In this document: positions 42,321 through 51,172 of the stretch, one piece after another
Position numbering within the stretch: position 1 is the first letter of the stretch
How the letters are laid out: every line of letters starts with the position of its first letter
From: Desulfurivibrio sp044068625
GTDB lineage: Bacteria; Desulfobacterota; Desulfobulbia; Desulfobulbales; Desulfurivibrionaceae
Direction of reading: 5' to 3'
Assembly: GCF_044068625.1 (NCBI RefSeq)
Contig: NZ_JBIPKH010000008.1
Coordinates: 1 to 64,000 of the forward strand
DNA: 64,000 nucleotides
Notes under the pieces: generated by a model
The model's database searches: none
Seen by the model: the letters and a program-made list of their open reading frames with translations, nothing else
What the model was told of the DNA's origin: nothing
Position numbers and translations under genes: made by a program

Positions 42321-44059
42321 CGAGCCAGTTCCTTGCGTTTCTCTTCAATCACCAGCCACCGTTCCCGATCCTCTTCCGGATCGAGCAACTCCAGGGCCCG
42401 GTCATAGGCCGCCGCCGCCTCGGTAATCCGGCCCAACTTTCGGTAGGCGTCACCCAGATGATCATGAATCACCGGATCATCGGGCAGGATTTGCGCCGCC
42501 TGCTCCAACTCCTCCACCGCCCGCCGGTAGTCGCCGAGCCGGAAGTAAACCCAGCCCAAGCTGTCGCGAATGGCCCCATCTTCAGGTTTGATTCGGATCG
42601 CTTCCTCGATATACTCCCGGGCCTTTTCCAGATTCTCGTTGCGATCGGCCCAGGTGTAACCGACGTAGTTCAAGGCGAAGGGGTCGTGGGGATCAAGGGT
42701 GAGCACCTCCTGCATCTTGGCCAGGGCCGCATCGGAGTGCCCGATTTTTTCCAGATAGAGGGCGTATTCGAACAGCACCTTGACGGTGCGGCCCAGCTCC
42801 CGCAAAGCGCGGTCAAAAACCAGCATCCCCTGCCCGGCGTCCTGCCATTCGGCGTGGAGCAGGGCCAGGGTAACGTAAAAACTGAGATAACGATGGTCCG
42901 GATCGGCCAGGGCCCGGGTCAGCACCGCCATGGCCCCAGCGGGATCATCCTGGCCGTGATAAATGCGGGCCAGCATCAGCACCGCCTCCTCGTAGCCGGC
43001 ATCCCCGGGACGGATCTCTTCCAGCAGGGCCCGGGCTTCGCCAATTCGCTCCATGCGGTAGTAGGCCAGCACCAGCAGGGAACGTACCGCGTCCAGACGG
43101 GGCTCCTCGGAGAGCAAACTCCGCAGCAGGGCCACCGCCTCCTCAAGGCGGCCCTCGTCCACCAGAATCCGGGCGATGGTCAGGTCCACATTGCCGACAT
43201 CGGTGATATAGTGCCGTAATTCAGCCAGTTCGGCCAGGGCGTCATCCACCCGGTTCATCCGCAGATAGAGGTTGGCCAGCAAGCCCCGGGCCCGCTCATC
43301 GGTCGGGTCCTCGGCCACCATCTGCTGGTAGAGGCGCAAGCTCTCCTCATAACGCCCGGCCAGCTCATAGGCTCCGGCCAGCTCACGGGCCAGGGCCGGA
43401 GACCAGCTCACGGCCAAGGCCCGCTCATAGGAAGCCAGTGCCGCGTCCATCTCACCGAAATCGCGATAAAGCCGAGCCAGATAATAGTGCCCCATCATAA
43501 AGCCGGGCTGGTTGACGGTCAGCTCTTCCAGGAGTTCCCGGGCCACGCCCAAACGCTCCCCTTCCACATAGAGGGCCGCCAGCAGCAGGGTGATATTGGG
43601 GTTGCCGGGGTCCTCGGCCAGGATATCCCGGTAGATGGCCGCCGCCCGCTCGGGCTCCCCGGCGGCACTGTAAAGGTTGGCCAACAGCCCGCGGGAGGCG
43701 GTATCCTCCGGTCGCAGCTCAACCATCCGCTGGACCCAGATGAGCGCCTCGGCCCGCTTGCCCTGGCGCAGGAGCAGCATCGCCAGGCTGCGCATCACAT
43801 AATCGGCCTCGCGGTCACAGAGCAGGGCCTGTTCGTAGGCGTAACGGGCCTCCTCCAGACTGCCATCCAGCTCGGCGCTCTTGCCCCAGGCAAAGTGGTA
43901 ATAGGCGCAGGCCGGAGAAACCGCCTCCTCATAAGGCTCCAGTTCGGCGGCAAAACGAGGGGTTGAGGGGTCCGCCGGCTGGGCGCCCCGCCAGGCACAA
44001 CCGCCGGTGGCCGCCAAAAGCAGCAGTAGAACGATGAGGGTAAGATTATATCTGGTCAT
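42317..44059 (-). CDS. TPR-repeat lipoprotein
   Basis: 580 aa from ATG 44059, which overlaps the tmk stop by 14 nt. A signal peptide ends at C21 (ATGGC), a slightly atypical lipobox. The rest is at least ten TPR-type helical repeats (for example LARLYRDFGEMDAALASYER). Such proteins scaffold envelope complexes in many deltaproteobacteria. The partner here is likely the LolB-like lipoprotein encoded immediately downstream. Confidence 0.88.
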   Translation of the reverse strand: MTRYNLTLIVLLLLLAATGGCAWRGAQPADPSTPRFAAELEPYEEAVSPACAYYHFAWGKSAELDGSLEEARYAYEQALLCDREADYVMRSLAMLLLRQGKRAEALIWVQRMVELRPEDTASRGLLANLYSAAGEPERAAAIYRDILAEDPGNPNITLLLAALYVEGERLGVARELLEELTVNQPGFMMGHYYLARLYRDFGEMDAALASYERALAVSWSPALARELAGAYELAGRYEESLRLYQQMVAEDPTDERARGLLANLYLRMNRVDDALAELAELRHYITDVGNVDLTIARILVDEGRLEEAVALLRSLLSEEPRLDAVRSLLVLAYYRMERIGEARALLEEIRPGDAGYEEAVLMLARIYHGQDDPAGAMAVLTRALADPDHRYLSFYVTLALLHAEWQDAGQGMLVFDRALRELGRTVKVLFEYALYLEKIGHSDAALAKMQEVLTLDPHDPFALNYVGYTWADRNENLEKAREYIEEAIRIKPEDGAIRDSLGWVYFRLGDYRRAVEELEQAAQILPDDPVIHDHLGDAYRKLGRITEAAAAYDRALELLDPEEDRERWLVIEEKRKELAR

Positions 44060-44720
44060 GGTCGTCCGCGTTTGCCTGAATAAGGGCCGGCGAGCCGGTT
44101 GCCAACAACCCTTTCTGGGCCAAAAGCTCGCGAACCGGGGGCCAAACCTGGCGCCGGACCTCTTCGATGTCGCCCATGGCGTCAATCCGCCGCAGTCGAG
44201 AGTCGTGGAAACCAGTGAAAATCTCCGCCACCCGGCGCAGATAATCTTCCTGTTCAAAATCATTGAGACTCTCCCGCCGTAACTCCCGCACCCGCCGGAC
44301 CCCCACCGCCGGCGGCGCCTCCAGCAGCAGGACCAGATCGGGCCGGGGCGCGAACGACTCATTGAGGGCCAGCAGGGCGGCAGGATCATGGCCCGCCGCT
44401 CCCTGATAGGCGACGGTGGAAAAATAGTAGCGATCGGTCAGCACCACCTTGCCCGCCGCCAGGGCCGGCGCGATCAGTTGGATCACATGTTCCCGGCGAT
44501 CCTCCACAAAAAGACGCAACTCCTCATCGGGCGGCAGGGAGGCTCGCTTTAGAAACATCTCCCGAATCCGGCGGCCATGGGGGCCATCGGTGGGCTCCCG
44601 GGTGGCCACCACCGCCAGCCCCAACTCCCGCAGGCGTCGGGCCAGTAACTCAATCTGGGTGGACTTGCCGGTGCCGTCGATCCCCTCAAAGGCGATCAGG
44701 ACGCCCCGTTTAACTGACAT
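44046..44720 (-). CDS. tmk: Thymidylate kinase
   Basis: 224 aa from ATG 44720. Phosphorylates dTMP to dTDP. P-loop FEGIDGTGKST (11-21), TREPTDGPHGRRIR and the DRYYFSTVAYQGAAG motif are typical. It overlaps the end of pdxA by 11 nt. The ribosome site is moderate (AAGGGGTGG, spacing 8). Confidence 0.96.
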   Translation of the reverse strand: MSVKRGVLIAFEGIDGTGKSTQIELLARRLRELGLAVVATREPTDGPHGRRIREMFLKRASLPPDEELRLFVEDRREHVIQLIAPALAAGKVVLTDRYYFSTVAYQGAAGHDPAALLALNESFAPRPDLVLLLEAPPAVGVRRVRELRRESLNDFEQEDYLRRVAEIFTGFHDSRLRRIDAMGDIEEVRRQVWPPVRELLAQKGLLATGSPALIQANADDHDQI

Positions 44721-45756
44721 GGTTGCCACCACCCCTTCTTCTGTTAACCACAATGCGGCCCGCCAACCGGAAAGCCGCCTTCAGACTGGCGGGATCGGCC
44801 AGCCCCTGGCCGGCGATATCGTAAGCGGTGCCATGATCCACCGAAGTGCGCACGATGGGCAGGCCGATGGTTACATTCACGCCATCCCGAAAGTGCAGAA
44901 GCTTAAAGGGGATCAGCCCCTGATCATGATAAAGGGCCACCACCGCGTCATATTTACCCTGGGCGGCCTGATAAAAGACGGTGTCCGGCGGAAACGGGCC
45001 GAACACCGTGAACCCTCCTCCGGCCAGCTCGTTGACCCGGGCCACGGCCGGGGCAACGAGCTCAATCTCCTCCCGACCGAACATGCCCCCCTCCCCGGCA
45101 TGGGGGTTGAGCCCGGCCACGGCGATCCGGGGCTGTTCCAGGGCAAAATCGCCCCTCAGGGCACTGGCGGTGAGCAGGAGCAGGCGGGTTATCCCCTCGC
45201 GACTAAGGGCCGCCGCCACCTCGGCCAAAGGGCGATGGATGGTGACCAGGGTGACCCGCAGACGTTCGCCGGCCATCATCATGGCATATTCCGGACTATT
45301 AGACAAGGAGGCAAGCATTTCGGTGTGGCCGGGATAATGATAGCCGCCGGCGTTGAGCATCTCCTTGCCGATGGGGCAAGTCACCATGGCCGCCAACTCC
45401 CCCGCCTGAATCAGGCGCACCGCCTCGACGATGGCGGCGCCCATGGCCCGGCCACTGGCCACGGTGGGGTGCCCCCAGGCCGGCGGGGGATCAAGCCGAG
45501 AAACCGGCAATACATTGAGGGCGTCCTCCCGCGGGATCTGGCCCGGCTGCCAGGGTTTGAGCGGCACCGCCAATTTCAGCTCCCGGGCGCAATTGGCCAG
45601 GACGCCGATATCGCCCAAAACCACCGGCAAGAAGGGGTTGGCCGGCTCCCGATCGCGCCAGAAGCGGAGGATAAGCTCCGGGCCAACGCCGGCTGCACAA
45701 CCCATGGTGATACCGATAAGATCCAATGGTTGTCGACCAGCCATCCTAGTAACCAT
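44710..45756 (-). CDS. pdxA: 4-hydroxythreonine-4-phosphate dehydrogenase
   Basis: 348 aa. NAD-dependent step of the DXP-dependent pyridoxal phosphate pathway. The metal-binding HPGHTEMLAS-like block (YPGHTEMLASLSNS), GLNPHAGEGGMFG and VALYHDQGLIPFKLLHF are diagnostic. The N-terminal signature reads TMGCAAGVGPEL where TxGDPAGIGPE is usual. ATG 45756 overlaps the yraN stop; ATG 45744 is an alternative. Confidence 0.94.
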   Translation of the reverse strand: MVTRMAGRQPLDLIGITMGCAAGVGPELILRFWRDREPANPFLPVVLGDIGVLANCARELKLAVPLKPWQPGQIPREDALNVLPVSRLDPPPAWGHPTVASGRAMGAAIVEAVRLIQAGELAAMVTCPIGKEMLNAGGYHYPGHTEMLASLSNSPEYAMMMAGERLRVTLVTIHRPLAEVAAALSREGITRLLLLTASALRGDFALEQPRIAVAGLNPHAGEGGMFGREEIELVAPAVARVNELAGGGFTVFGPFPPDTVFYQAAQGKYDAVVALYHDQGLIPFKLLHFRDGVNVTIGLPIVRTSVDHGTAYDIAGQGLADPASLKAAFRLAGRIVVNRRRGGGNHVS

Positions 45757-46120
45757 CCGCCAGCTCGAACGCGTTTTTTACCAACTCAATCTCCGGTTTG
45801 CCCCCGACAAAGGTTACCGCCACCACATCGAAACGGGCGGCGGGGCGATCGCTGCGCTCCCGGAGCAGATACTCTTTGGCCGCCCGGGTGATTTTAGCCT
45901 GCTTGCGTCGATCAACCGCCTCCAGGGCCGAACCGAAGAGATCACCGCGACGACACTTGACCTCGACAAAAACCAGCTCACCGGCCTCCTCGGCCACCAG
46001 GTCCAGTTCGGCCCCACGAGTCCGATAATTGGCCGCCAGAATCAGATAGCCGTGCTGAACCAGGAAATCGCGGGCCAACAGCTCGCCGCGCCGGCCCAGA
46101 CCCTGCCGCTGCCGGGTCAC
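45746..46120 (-). CDS. YraN family (UPF0102) nuclease-fold protein
   Basis: 124 aa. The signature GLGRRGELLARDFLVQHGY and the restriction-endonuclease-like catalytic pattern RGAELDLVAEEAGELVFVEVK (E, D, E-x-K) are clear. The physiological role is unsettled. It has a GTG start with a GTGA overlap of the rnhB stop. Confidence 0.93.
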   Translation of the reverse strand: MTRQRQGLGRRGELLARDFLVQHGYLILAANYRTRGAELDLVAEEAGELVFVEVKCRRGDLFGSALEAVDRRKQAKITRAAKEYLLRERSDRPAARFDVVAVTFVGGKPEIELVKNAFELADGY

Positions 46121-46821
46121 CGAGACCCCTCCCCGGGCCTGCCCTGCCCGGCCTGGGCCAGGGCCAGCCCCACCGGCTTGAAGCTGCGCCGATGTTCGGG
46201 ACAGGGCCCATGTTCCCGCAGCAAACGCCGGTGTTCGGCGGTGCCGTATCCTTTGTGTTGCTGGAAATTGTATTGGGGATATTGCTGATGGAGTTCCGCC
46301 ATGATCTCGTCCCGTCGCACCTTGGCGATGATACTGGCGGCGGCGATGGAGGCGCTGCGGGAATCACCCCGGACCAGAGCCTGTTGCGGCAACGGGAGGG
46401 CCACGGTGAACTTGCCGTCCACCAGCAGATAATCGGGCAGCAGGCCCGCCGGGGGCGACGCCAGGGCCTGCACAGCCTTCTTCATGGCCAACAGGGCGGC
46501 CTGGAGGATATTGATCCGATCGATCTCCGCCGCCGAGACCACCCCCAGGCCCCAACAGGCGCCGGGCAGGGCGAAGAGTCGGGCCGCCAGGTCCCGTCGA
46601 CGCTCAGCCGTCAGCTGTTTGGAATCTTTAAAAATTCCCGGCTCGCACTGCCTGGGCAGGATAACACAGGCCGCCACCACCGGTCCCGCCAGGGGACCGC
46701 GGCCGGCCTCGTCGGTGCCGGCGACCAGCCGGTAACCCTGCCCCCACAGCGAACGTTCAAAGGCCAGGGAGTCGGCCTCAACCGGCTCCCTGGCCCACAA
46801 GGTTCGCTTTCCCGAGGGCAT
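46117..46821 (-). CDS. rnhB: Ribonuclease HII
   Basis: 234 aa. Removes ribonucleotides from DNA. Catalytic GTDEAGRGPLAGPVV (D37, E38) and YLLVDGK are present, with the C-terminal HKGYGTAEH motif. An N-terminal extension of about 25 residues precedes the core. It follows rplS after 10 nt, the usual order. Confidence 0.96.
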   Translation of the reverse strand: MPSGKRTLWAREPVEADSLAFERSLWGQGYRLVAGTDEAGRGPLAGPVVAACVILPRQCEPGIFKDSKQLTAERRRDLAARLFALPGACWGLGVVSAAEIDRINILQAALLAMKKAVQALASPPAGLLPDYLLVDGKFTVALPLPQQALVRGDSRSASIAAASIIAKVRRDEIMAELHQQYPQYNFQQHKGYGTAEHRRLLREHGPCPEHRRSFKPVGLALAQAGQGRPGEGSR

Positions 46822-46831
46822 CCGGACGGAA

Positions 46832-47182
46832 TCAGTTATTGATATCCCGTTCGCGAATCCGCGCCGCCTTGCCCCGCAGATCCCGGAGATAGTAGAGCCG
46901 CGACCGCCGAACCCGACCGTTGCTGATCAGTTCGATCTTTTCCACCTGGGGAGAGTGGAGGGGAAAGGTCTTTTCCACCCCCACCCCGTGGGAAACCTTG
47001 CGGACGGTGACGCTGGCGCCCATGGTGCCGCGACGACGACGAATTACCACCCCCTGGAAAATCTGGACCCGCTCCTTGGTGCCTTCCACGATTCGAAAGT
47101 GGACCTTGACGGAGTCACCGGGACGGAATTCCGGGTGGTCATGGCGCATCTGTTCCTGTTCGATCTGGGCAATAGCGTTCAT
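46832..47182 (-). CDS. rplS: 50S ribosomal protein L19
   Basis: 116 aa. FRPGDSVKVHFRIVEGTKER and VEKTFPLHSPQVEKIELIS are typical. The start at 47182 follows GAGGAAGAGTA. Confidence 0.98.
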   Translation of the reverse strand: MNAIAQIEQEQMRHDHPEFRPGDSVKVHFRIVEGTKERVQIFQGVVIRRRRGTMGASVTVRKVSHGVGVEKTFPLHSPQVEKIELISNGRVRRSRLYYLRDLRGKAARIRERDINN

Positions 47183-47238
47183 TACTCTTCCTCTTGATAT
47201 TTGGTAGTGATGCAGCTTAAGCAAAATTAAACTTCTCT

Positions 47239-47805
47239 TTAAGTAACGGCCAGTAGGCGATCCATAATGATCGCCGCCGCCGACCGTACCGGCAAATGAT
47301 TATAATCGCCGCCGCCGCTGATCGGCGGCAGGAAAGCGTCAACCCCCTCCAGGGCTTCCGGGGCCAACCCCCAGGCGGTGCCCAGCAGGATCAGGGTCGT
47401 CCCCCCTTCGGCCAAACGCTTTTGCAGGTCCTGATAGGCAATCTCCCGTCCCTGGGCCCGGGCGCTGGTGGCCACCACCAGGGGGGCTTCTCCCCGCCGG
47501 GCGGTGATCTCGGCATAAAGGCCGGCCAGATCCGGCACCACCCGCACCAGCTGGAGGGCCTCTTTGCGAGCCGGATTCAACTCCCCACCCCGGCCGGTGA
47601 GCCAGTGGGCCAACAGTTCCGCCACCAGACTCTGCTGGTCGGCGTAAGGGGTGACCAGATGAAAACGGTCAATCCCGTATGTGCGACCGGTCCTGGCGAT
47701 ATCATGGATATCCAGGTTGGTCACCGCCGAACCGATCAACTCGCCCCGGCGATTGTTCACCGGGTAATGGACCAGGGCCACCTCCAGCCATTTTCCCGCA
47801 CTCAT
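47239..47805 (-). CDS. SPOUT-type RNA methyltransferase-like protein
   Basis: 188 aa from ATG 47805 (GGAG 9 nt upstream); ATG 47823, overlapping trmD, is possible. It contains a likely trefoil-knot SPOUT end (LILLGTAWGLAPEALEG, then DYNHLPVRSAAAIIMDRLL). It resembles a COG4752-type family found next to or fused with trmD in some anaerobes. The target RNA is unknown. Confidence 0.75.
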   Translation of the reverse strand: MSAGKWLEVALVHYPVNNRRGELIGSAVTNLDIHDIARTGRTYGIDRFHLVTPYADQQSLVAELLAHWLTGRGGELNPARKEALQLVRVVPDLAGLYAEITARRGEAPLVVATSARAQGREIAYQDLQKRLAEGGTTLILLGTAWGLAPEALEGVDAFLPPISGGGDYNHLPVRSAAAIIMDRLLAVT

Positions 47806-47809
47806 CGTT

Positions 47810-48574
47810 TCATTCTCCGCCATTCCCGGCCGGGGGTAACGAAATGTCGTTTTCCCGCAGCAACTTGCGTTCTGCCGGAGTAAACTCCATGGCTGCCACC
47901 AGCTCCGGGCGTCGGGAGATGGTCCGGCGCACCGCCGCCAGAAAACGCCAGCGCTCTATGGCGGCGTGATCGCCGGAGAGCAGCACTTCCGGCACCTCCC
48001 GCCCTGCAAAAATCCGGGGCCGGGTGTATTGGGGATACTTCAACCCGCCGCGACTGCCCCGACTGAAGGTGTCGTTCTCGGCCGAATCTCCGCAGCCCAG
48101 CACCCCGGGCAGCAGCCGAATCACGCTGTCCAGCAGGACCAGAGCCGCCGGCTCACCGCCGGTGAGGATGTAATCACCAATGGACACCTCAAGGTCAACG
48201 TAGGCGGCCCGAAACCGTTCATCCACCCCTTCGTAGCGGCCACAGACCAGAATCAGCTGTTCCTCCCCGGCCAACTCCTCGGCCAGTTGCTGGTCCAGGG
48301 TGCGCCCCTGGGGGGTGAGCAGCACCACCCGGGCGTCGACCCCACTCCCCCGCGCCTGCTCAACGGCGGCGGCCAGGGGTTCGGGTTTCATCACCATCCC
48401 CTCCCCGCCCCCGAAGGGACGGTCATCGGTCATGGCATGTTTGTCCGTGGCATAATCACGGATATTATGGGTCTGGATCAGCACCAGCCCATCCTGGACC
48501 GCCCGCCGGATCATCCCCTCGGCCAGTGGCGAGCTGAAAAAGTCCGGAAAGATGGTCAAAATATCAAAACGCAT
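47810..48574 (-). CDS. trmD: tRNA (guanine37-N1)-methyltransferase
   Basis: 254 aa. Methylates G37 next to the anticodon. MRFDILTIFPDFF, the SAM-binding LVCGRYEGVDERF and SIGDYILTGGEPAAL are diagnostic. The start is ATG 48574; a TTG 12 nt upstream is less likely. Confidence 0.97.
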   Translation of the reverse strand: MRFDILTIFPDFFSSPLAEGMIRRAVQDGLVLIQTHNIRDYATDKHAMTDDRPFGGGEGMVMKPEPLAAAVEQARGSGVDARVVLLTPQGRTLDQQLAEELAGEEQLILVCGRYEGVDERFRAAYVDLEVSIGDYILTGGEPAALVLLDSVIRLLPGVLGCGDSAENDTFSRGSRGGLKYPQYTRPRIFAGREVPEVLLSGDHAAIERWRFLAAVRRTISRRPELVAAMEFTPAERKLLRENDISLPPAGNGGE

Positions 48575-48582
48575 GGGGCGCT

Positions 48583-49143
48583 TCAACCGTTGAGCTCCAG
48601 CAAGCCCGGCGGCGGGGTCAGCAGGAGAAATGCTTCCTCGGCGGCGGTGGCGGCCTGCCAGCGCATAAACTCTTCGTGGACCGGCACCAGGATTTCCCGC
48701 CCGTCCCCACCACTAATCACCAGAATGGGCCGAGCGGCGGTGGGCAGCAGGTCGCTGACCCTGCCGATCTCCCGGCCATCGCCATCCTTGGCGACCAAGC
48801 CCGACAACTGGTACCAGTAAACCTCTCCGGCCGGCAACGGCGGCAACTGACCGACCTCAACCGCCACCAAGGCACCCCGCAGGGTTTCCGCCCCATTGCG
48901 ATCATCAACTCCGGCCAGGCGGACAATCACCGCTTCCCCGCTGCCCCGGCTGGCCAGCAGCTCATAGGCCCGAAACCCGCCATCGGCACCAGCCAACAGA
49001 AAGAGCTGCCGGTAATCCTTGAGGGCCAGGGGGCCACCGGCCAGGGGCATCACCTTCAACTCTCCCTTGATCCCCTGCGGCTTGACGATCTTGCCGATCT
49101 CCACCAGCCCGGCCCGCAAGGCGCCGGTAGCGTGAATTTTCAA
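48583..49143 (-). CDS. rimM: Ribosome maturation factor RimM
   Basis: 186 aa. VEIGKIVKPQGIKGELKV and the PRC-barrel domain (VYWYQLSGLVAKDGDGREIG) match RimM, a 30S assembly factor. No ATG is available near the N-terminus; TTG 49143 or another non-ATG codon a few residues inside is used. Confidence 0.93.
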   Translation of the reverse strand: MKIHATGALRAGLVEIGKIVKPQGIKGELKVMPLAGGPLALKDYRQLFLLAGADGGFRAYELLASRGSGEAVIVRLAGVDDRNGAETLRGALVAVEVGQLPPLPAGEVYWYQLSGLVAKDGDGREIGRVSDLLPTAARPILVISGGDGREILVPVHEEFMRWQAATAAEEAFLLLTPPPGLLELNG

Positions 49144-49154
49144 CGGCCGGCCCG

Positions 49155-49382
49155 CTATTCCACGATTTCCAGGCGGATTTGCCGCTGATCCGGGGCCACG
49201 GCGCCGAGCACAGTGCGCAGGGCCCGGACGGTTCGACCCTGGCGGCCGATCACCTTGCCCAAGTCTTCGTTGGCGACCCGCAGTTCCAGCAGCAAGGTGT
49301 CATCCTCTTCGCCGGCGCTGACCGCCACCGCCTCGGGCTTATCCACCAGGCCGGCAGCGACGAAAGCTACCAACTCCCGCAT
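49155..49382 (-). CDS. khpA: KH-domain RNA-binding protein KhpA
   Basis: 75 aa. A single KH domain with the GKVIGRQGRTVRALRTVL motif (GxxG = GRQG), between rpsP and rimM as in most bacteria. Start taken at ATG 49382, with a TTG two codons upstream. Confidence 0.93.
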   Translation of the reverse strand: MRELVAFVAAGLVDKPEAVAVSAGEEDDTLLLELRVANEDLGKVIGRQGRTVRALRTVLGAVAPDQRQIRLEIVE

Positions 49383-49390
49383 GGCCAAGC

Positions 49391-49636
49391 CTACTCAGCC
49401 GCCGGAGCGCCCTTCAGCAGGCTGCGCACGGTGTCGGTGGGCTTGGCGCCCCGGGCCAGCCAATCCGCCACCCGGTCCTGTTTGACGTTTACCAACGCGG
49501 GCTCCTGCATGGGGTCGTAAGTGCCGACCACTTCCAGAAAACGACCATCGCGTTTGGCCTCGGAATCCGCCACCACAATCCGGTAAAAGGGCTTCTTTTT
49601 CCTGCCCATCCGGGTCAGGCGAATGTGTACTGCCAT
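49391..49636 (-). CDS. rpsP: 30S ribosomal protein S16
   Basis: 81 aa. AVHIRLTRMGRKKKPFYRIV is diagnostic, and GGAGGAGTGACAAG precedes the ATG. It follows ffh in the canonical order. Confidence 0.98.
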   Translation of the reverse strand: MAVHIRLTRMGRKKKPFYRIVVADSEAKRDGRFLEVVGTYDPMQEPALVNVKQDRVADWLARGAKPTDTVRSLLKGAPAAE

Positions 49637-49677
49637 CTTGTCACTCCTCCAAATAAAGGGGATAATCGTGCTTACCG

Positions 49678-51045
49678 CTATCTAGCCAGCCCTTTGGGCC
49701 GTTTACGCCTTTTCTTGCCGCCGCCCACCAGGCCACCCAGACCGCCGGGTTTGCCGCGGAATTTCTTCATCAACTTAAGCATCTCGGTGTAACTTTTAAT
49801 CACCTTGTTGACATCCTGGACCTGGGTGCCGCTGCCCCTGGCGATCCGGGCCCGGCGCGACGCGTTGATGATCGCGTGGTTGCGCCGTTCCTTGGCGGTC
49901 ATCGAGTTGATCACCGCCTCCACCTTGCCCAGTTCCCGCTCATCGGGCTTGGGAATATCCTGCATCTTCTTGAAGCGACTCATCCCCGGGATCATCCCCA
50001 TGATCTGCTCCAGGCTGCCCATCTTGCGGACCTGCTTGATCTGATCGAGAAAATCCTCCAGGGTAAAGCCGTCCTGGCGGATCTTTTGCGCCAGGTCCTC
50101 GGCTTTGTCCCGATCGATGGCGCTTTCAGCCTTTTCGATCAGGGTCAGGACATCGCCCATCCCCAGAATGCGCGAGGCCATCCGGTCGGGATGGAAGGGT
50201 TCCAGGGCGTCAAGCCCCTCCCCCAGGCCGACGAACTTGATCGGCCGGCCGGTGGCCTTTTTGATCGAGAGGGCAGCCCCGCCCCGGGCGTCGCCGTCCA
50301 GCTTGGTCAGGATCACCCCGCTCAGGGAGAGATCGTGGTGGAACTTGTCCGCCACCGCCACCGCGTCCTGGCCGGTCATGGCATCCACCACCAGCAGGAT
50401 CTCGGCGGGTTGCAGGGTCACCTTGATCCGGCCCAGCTCCTCCATCAGGGTCTGATCGACGTGGAGACGACCGGCGGTATCGATGATCATGGTATCGCAA
50501 CCCAGCTCGCCGGCCCGGCCGAGGGCCTGGCGGCAGATCTCCACCGGATCCTGCTCGGTTTGCGAGGGGTGCACCGGAACCTGCAGGGTCCCGGCCAACA
50601 CCCGCAACTGCTCGATGGCGGCGGGCCGGTAAACATCGGCCGGCACCAGATAGGGTTTCTTGCCATCCTTTTGCAGCCGTTTGGCCAGCTTGCCCGCCGA
50701 GGTGGTTTTACCGGAGCCCTGCAGGCCCACCAGCATGATCACCACCGGCTTGCGGCCACCCAGGTCCAATTCGACATTGCTGCCGCCCAGCAACTCCACC
50801 AGCTCCTGGTGGACTATCTTGACCACCTGCTGGCCGGGAGCCAGACTTCTCAGAACCTCCTGCCCCACCGCCTTCTCGGTTACAGCGGCAACGAAATCCT
50901 TGACCACCTGGAAGTTGACATCGGCTTCCAACAGGGCAAGCCGCACCTCCCGCATCGCCTCCTGAATATTCTCCTCATTCAGGGTGCCATGGCCGCGCAG
51001 CTTTTTGAAGACATCCTGCAAGCGGTCGGAAAGATTGTCAAACAT
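49678..51045 (-). CDS. ffh: Signal recognition particle GTPase Ffh
   Basis: 455 aa from ATG 51045. It has the N domain, the G domain (P-loop GLQGSGKTTS at 107-116, DTAGRLHVD) and the Met-rich M domain (MGSLEQIMGMIPGMSRFKKM) that binds 4.5S RNA and signal sequences. It leads a long operon of translation genes from the promoter at 51132-51160. No 4.5S RNA gene was seen in the window. Confidence 0.98.
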   Translation of the reverse strand: MFDNLSDRLQDVFKKLRGHGTLNEENIQEAMREVRLALLEADVNFQVVKDFVAAVTEKAVGQEVLRSLAPGQQVVKIVHQELVELLGGSNVELDLGGRKPVVIMLVGLQGSGKTTSAGKLAKRLQKDGKKPYLVPADVYRPAAIEQLRVLAGTLQVPVHPSQTEQDPVEICRQALGRAGELGCDTMIIDTAGRLHVDQTLMEELGRIKVTLQPAEILLVVDAMTGQDAVAVADKFHHDLSLSGVILTKLDGDARGGAALSIKKATGRPIKFVGLGEGLDALEPFHPDRMASRILGMGDVLTLIEKAESAIDRDKAEDLAQKIRQDGFTLEDFLDQIKQVRKMGSLEQIMGMIPGMSRFKKMQDIPKPDERELGKVEAVINSMTAKERRNHAIINASRRARIARGSGTQVQDVNKVIKSYTEMLKLMKKFRGKPGGLGGLVGGGKKRRKRPKGLAR

Positions 51046-51131
51046 ACTTAATACCTTGTTTTTTATATATATTTTTGCCGGAACGCCAAAGGAGAAAAAA
51101 ACAACTCCGGACGCAGACCGGAAAACGGGCA

Positions 51132-51160
51132 ACAATACTTGCAAGCCCCAATAATGTCAA
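51132..51160 (-). promoter_or_regulatory. Sigma-70 promoter of the ffh-rpsP operon
   Basis: Minus strand: a perfect TTGACA (51160-51155), a 17-bp spacer and TATTGT (51137-51132). It lies in the fabD-ffh gap and gives a leader of about 80 nt. Confidence 0.7.
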
Positions 51161-51172
51161 GCGCCAAAACGG

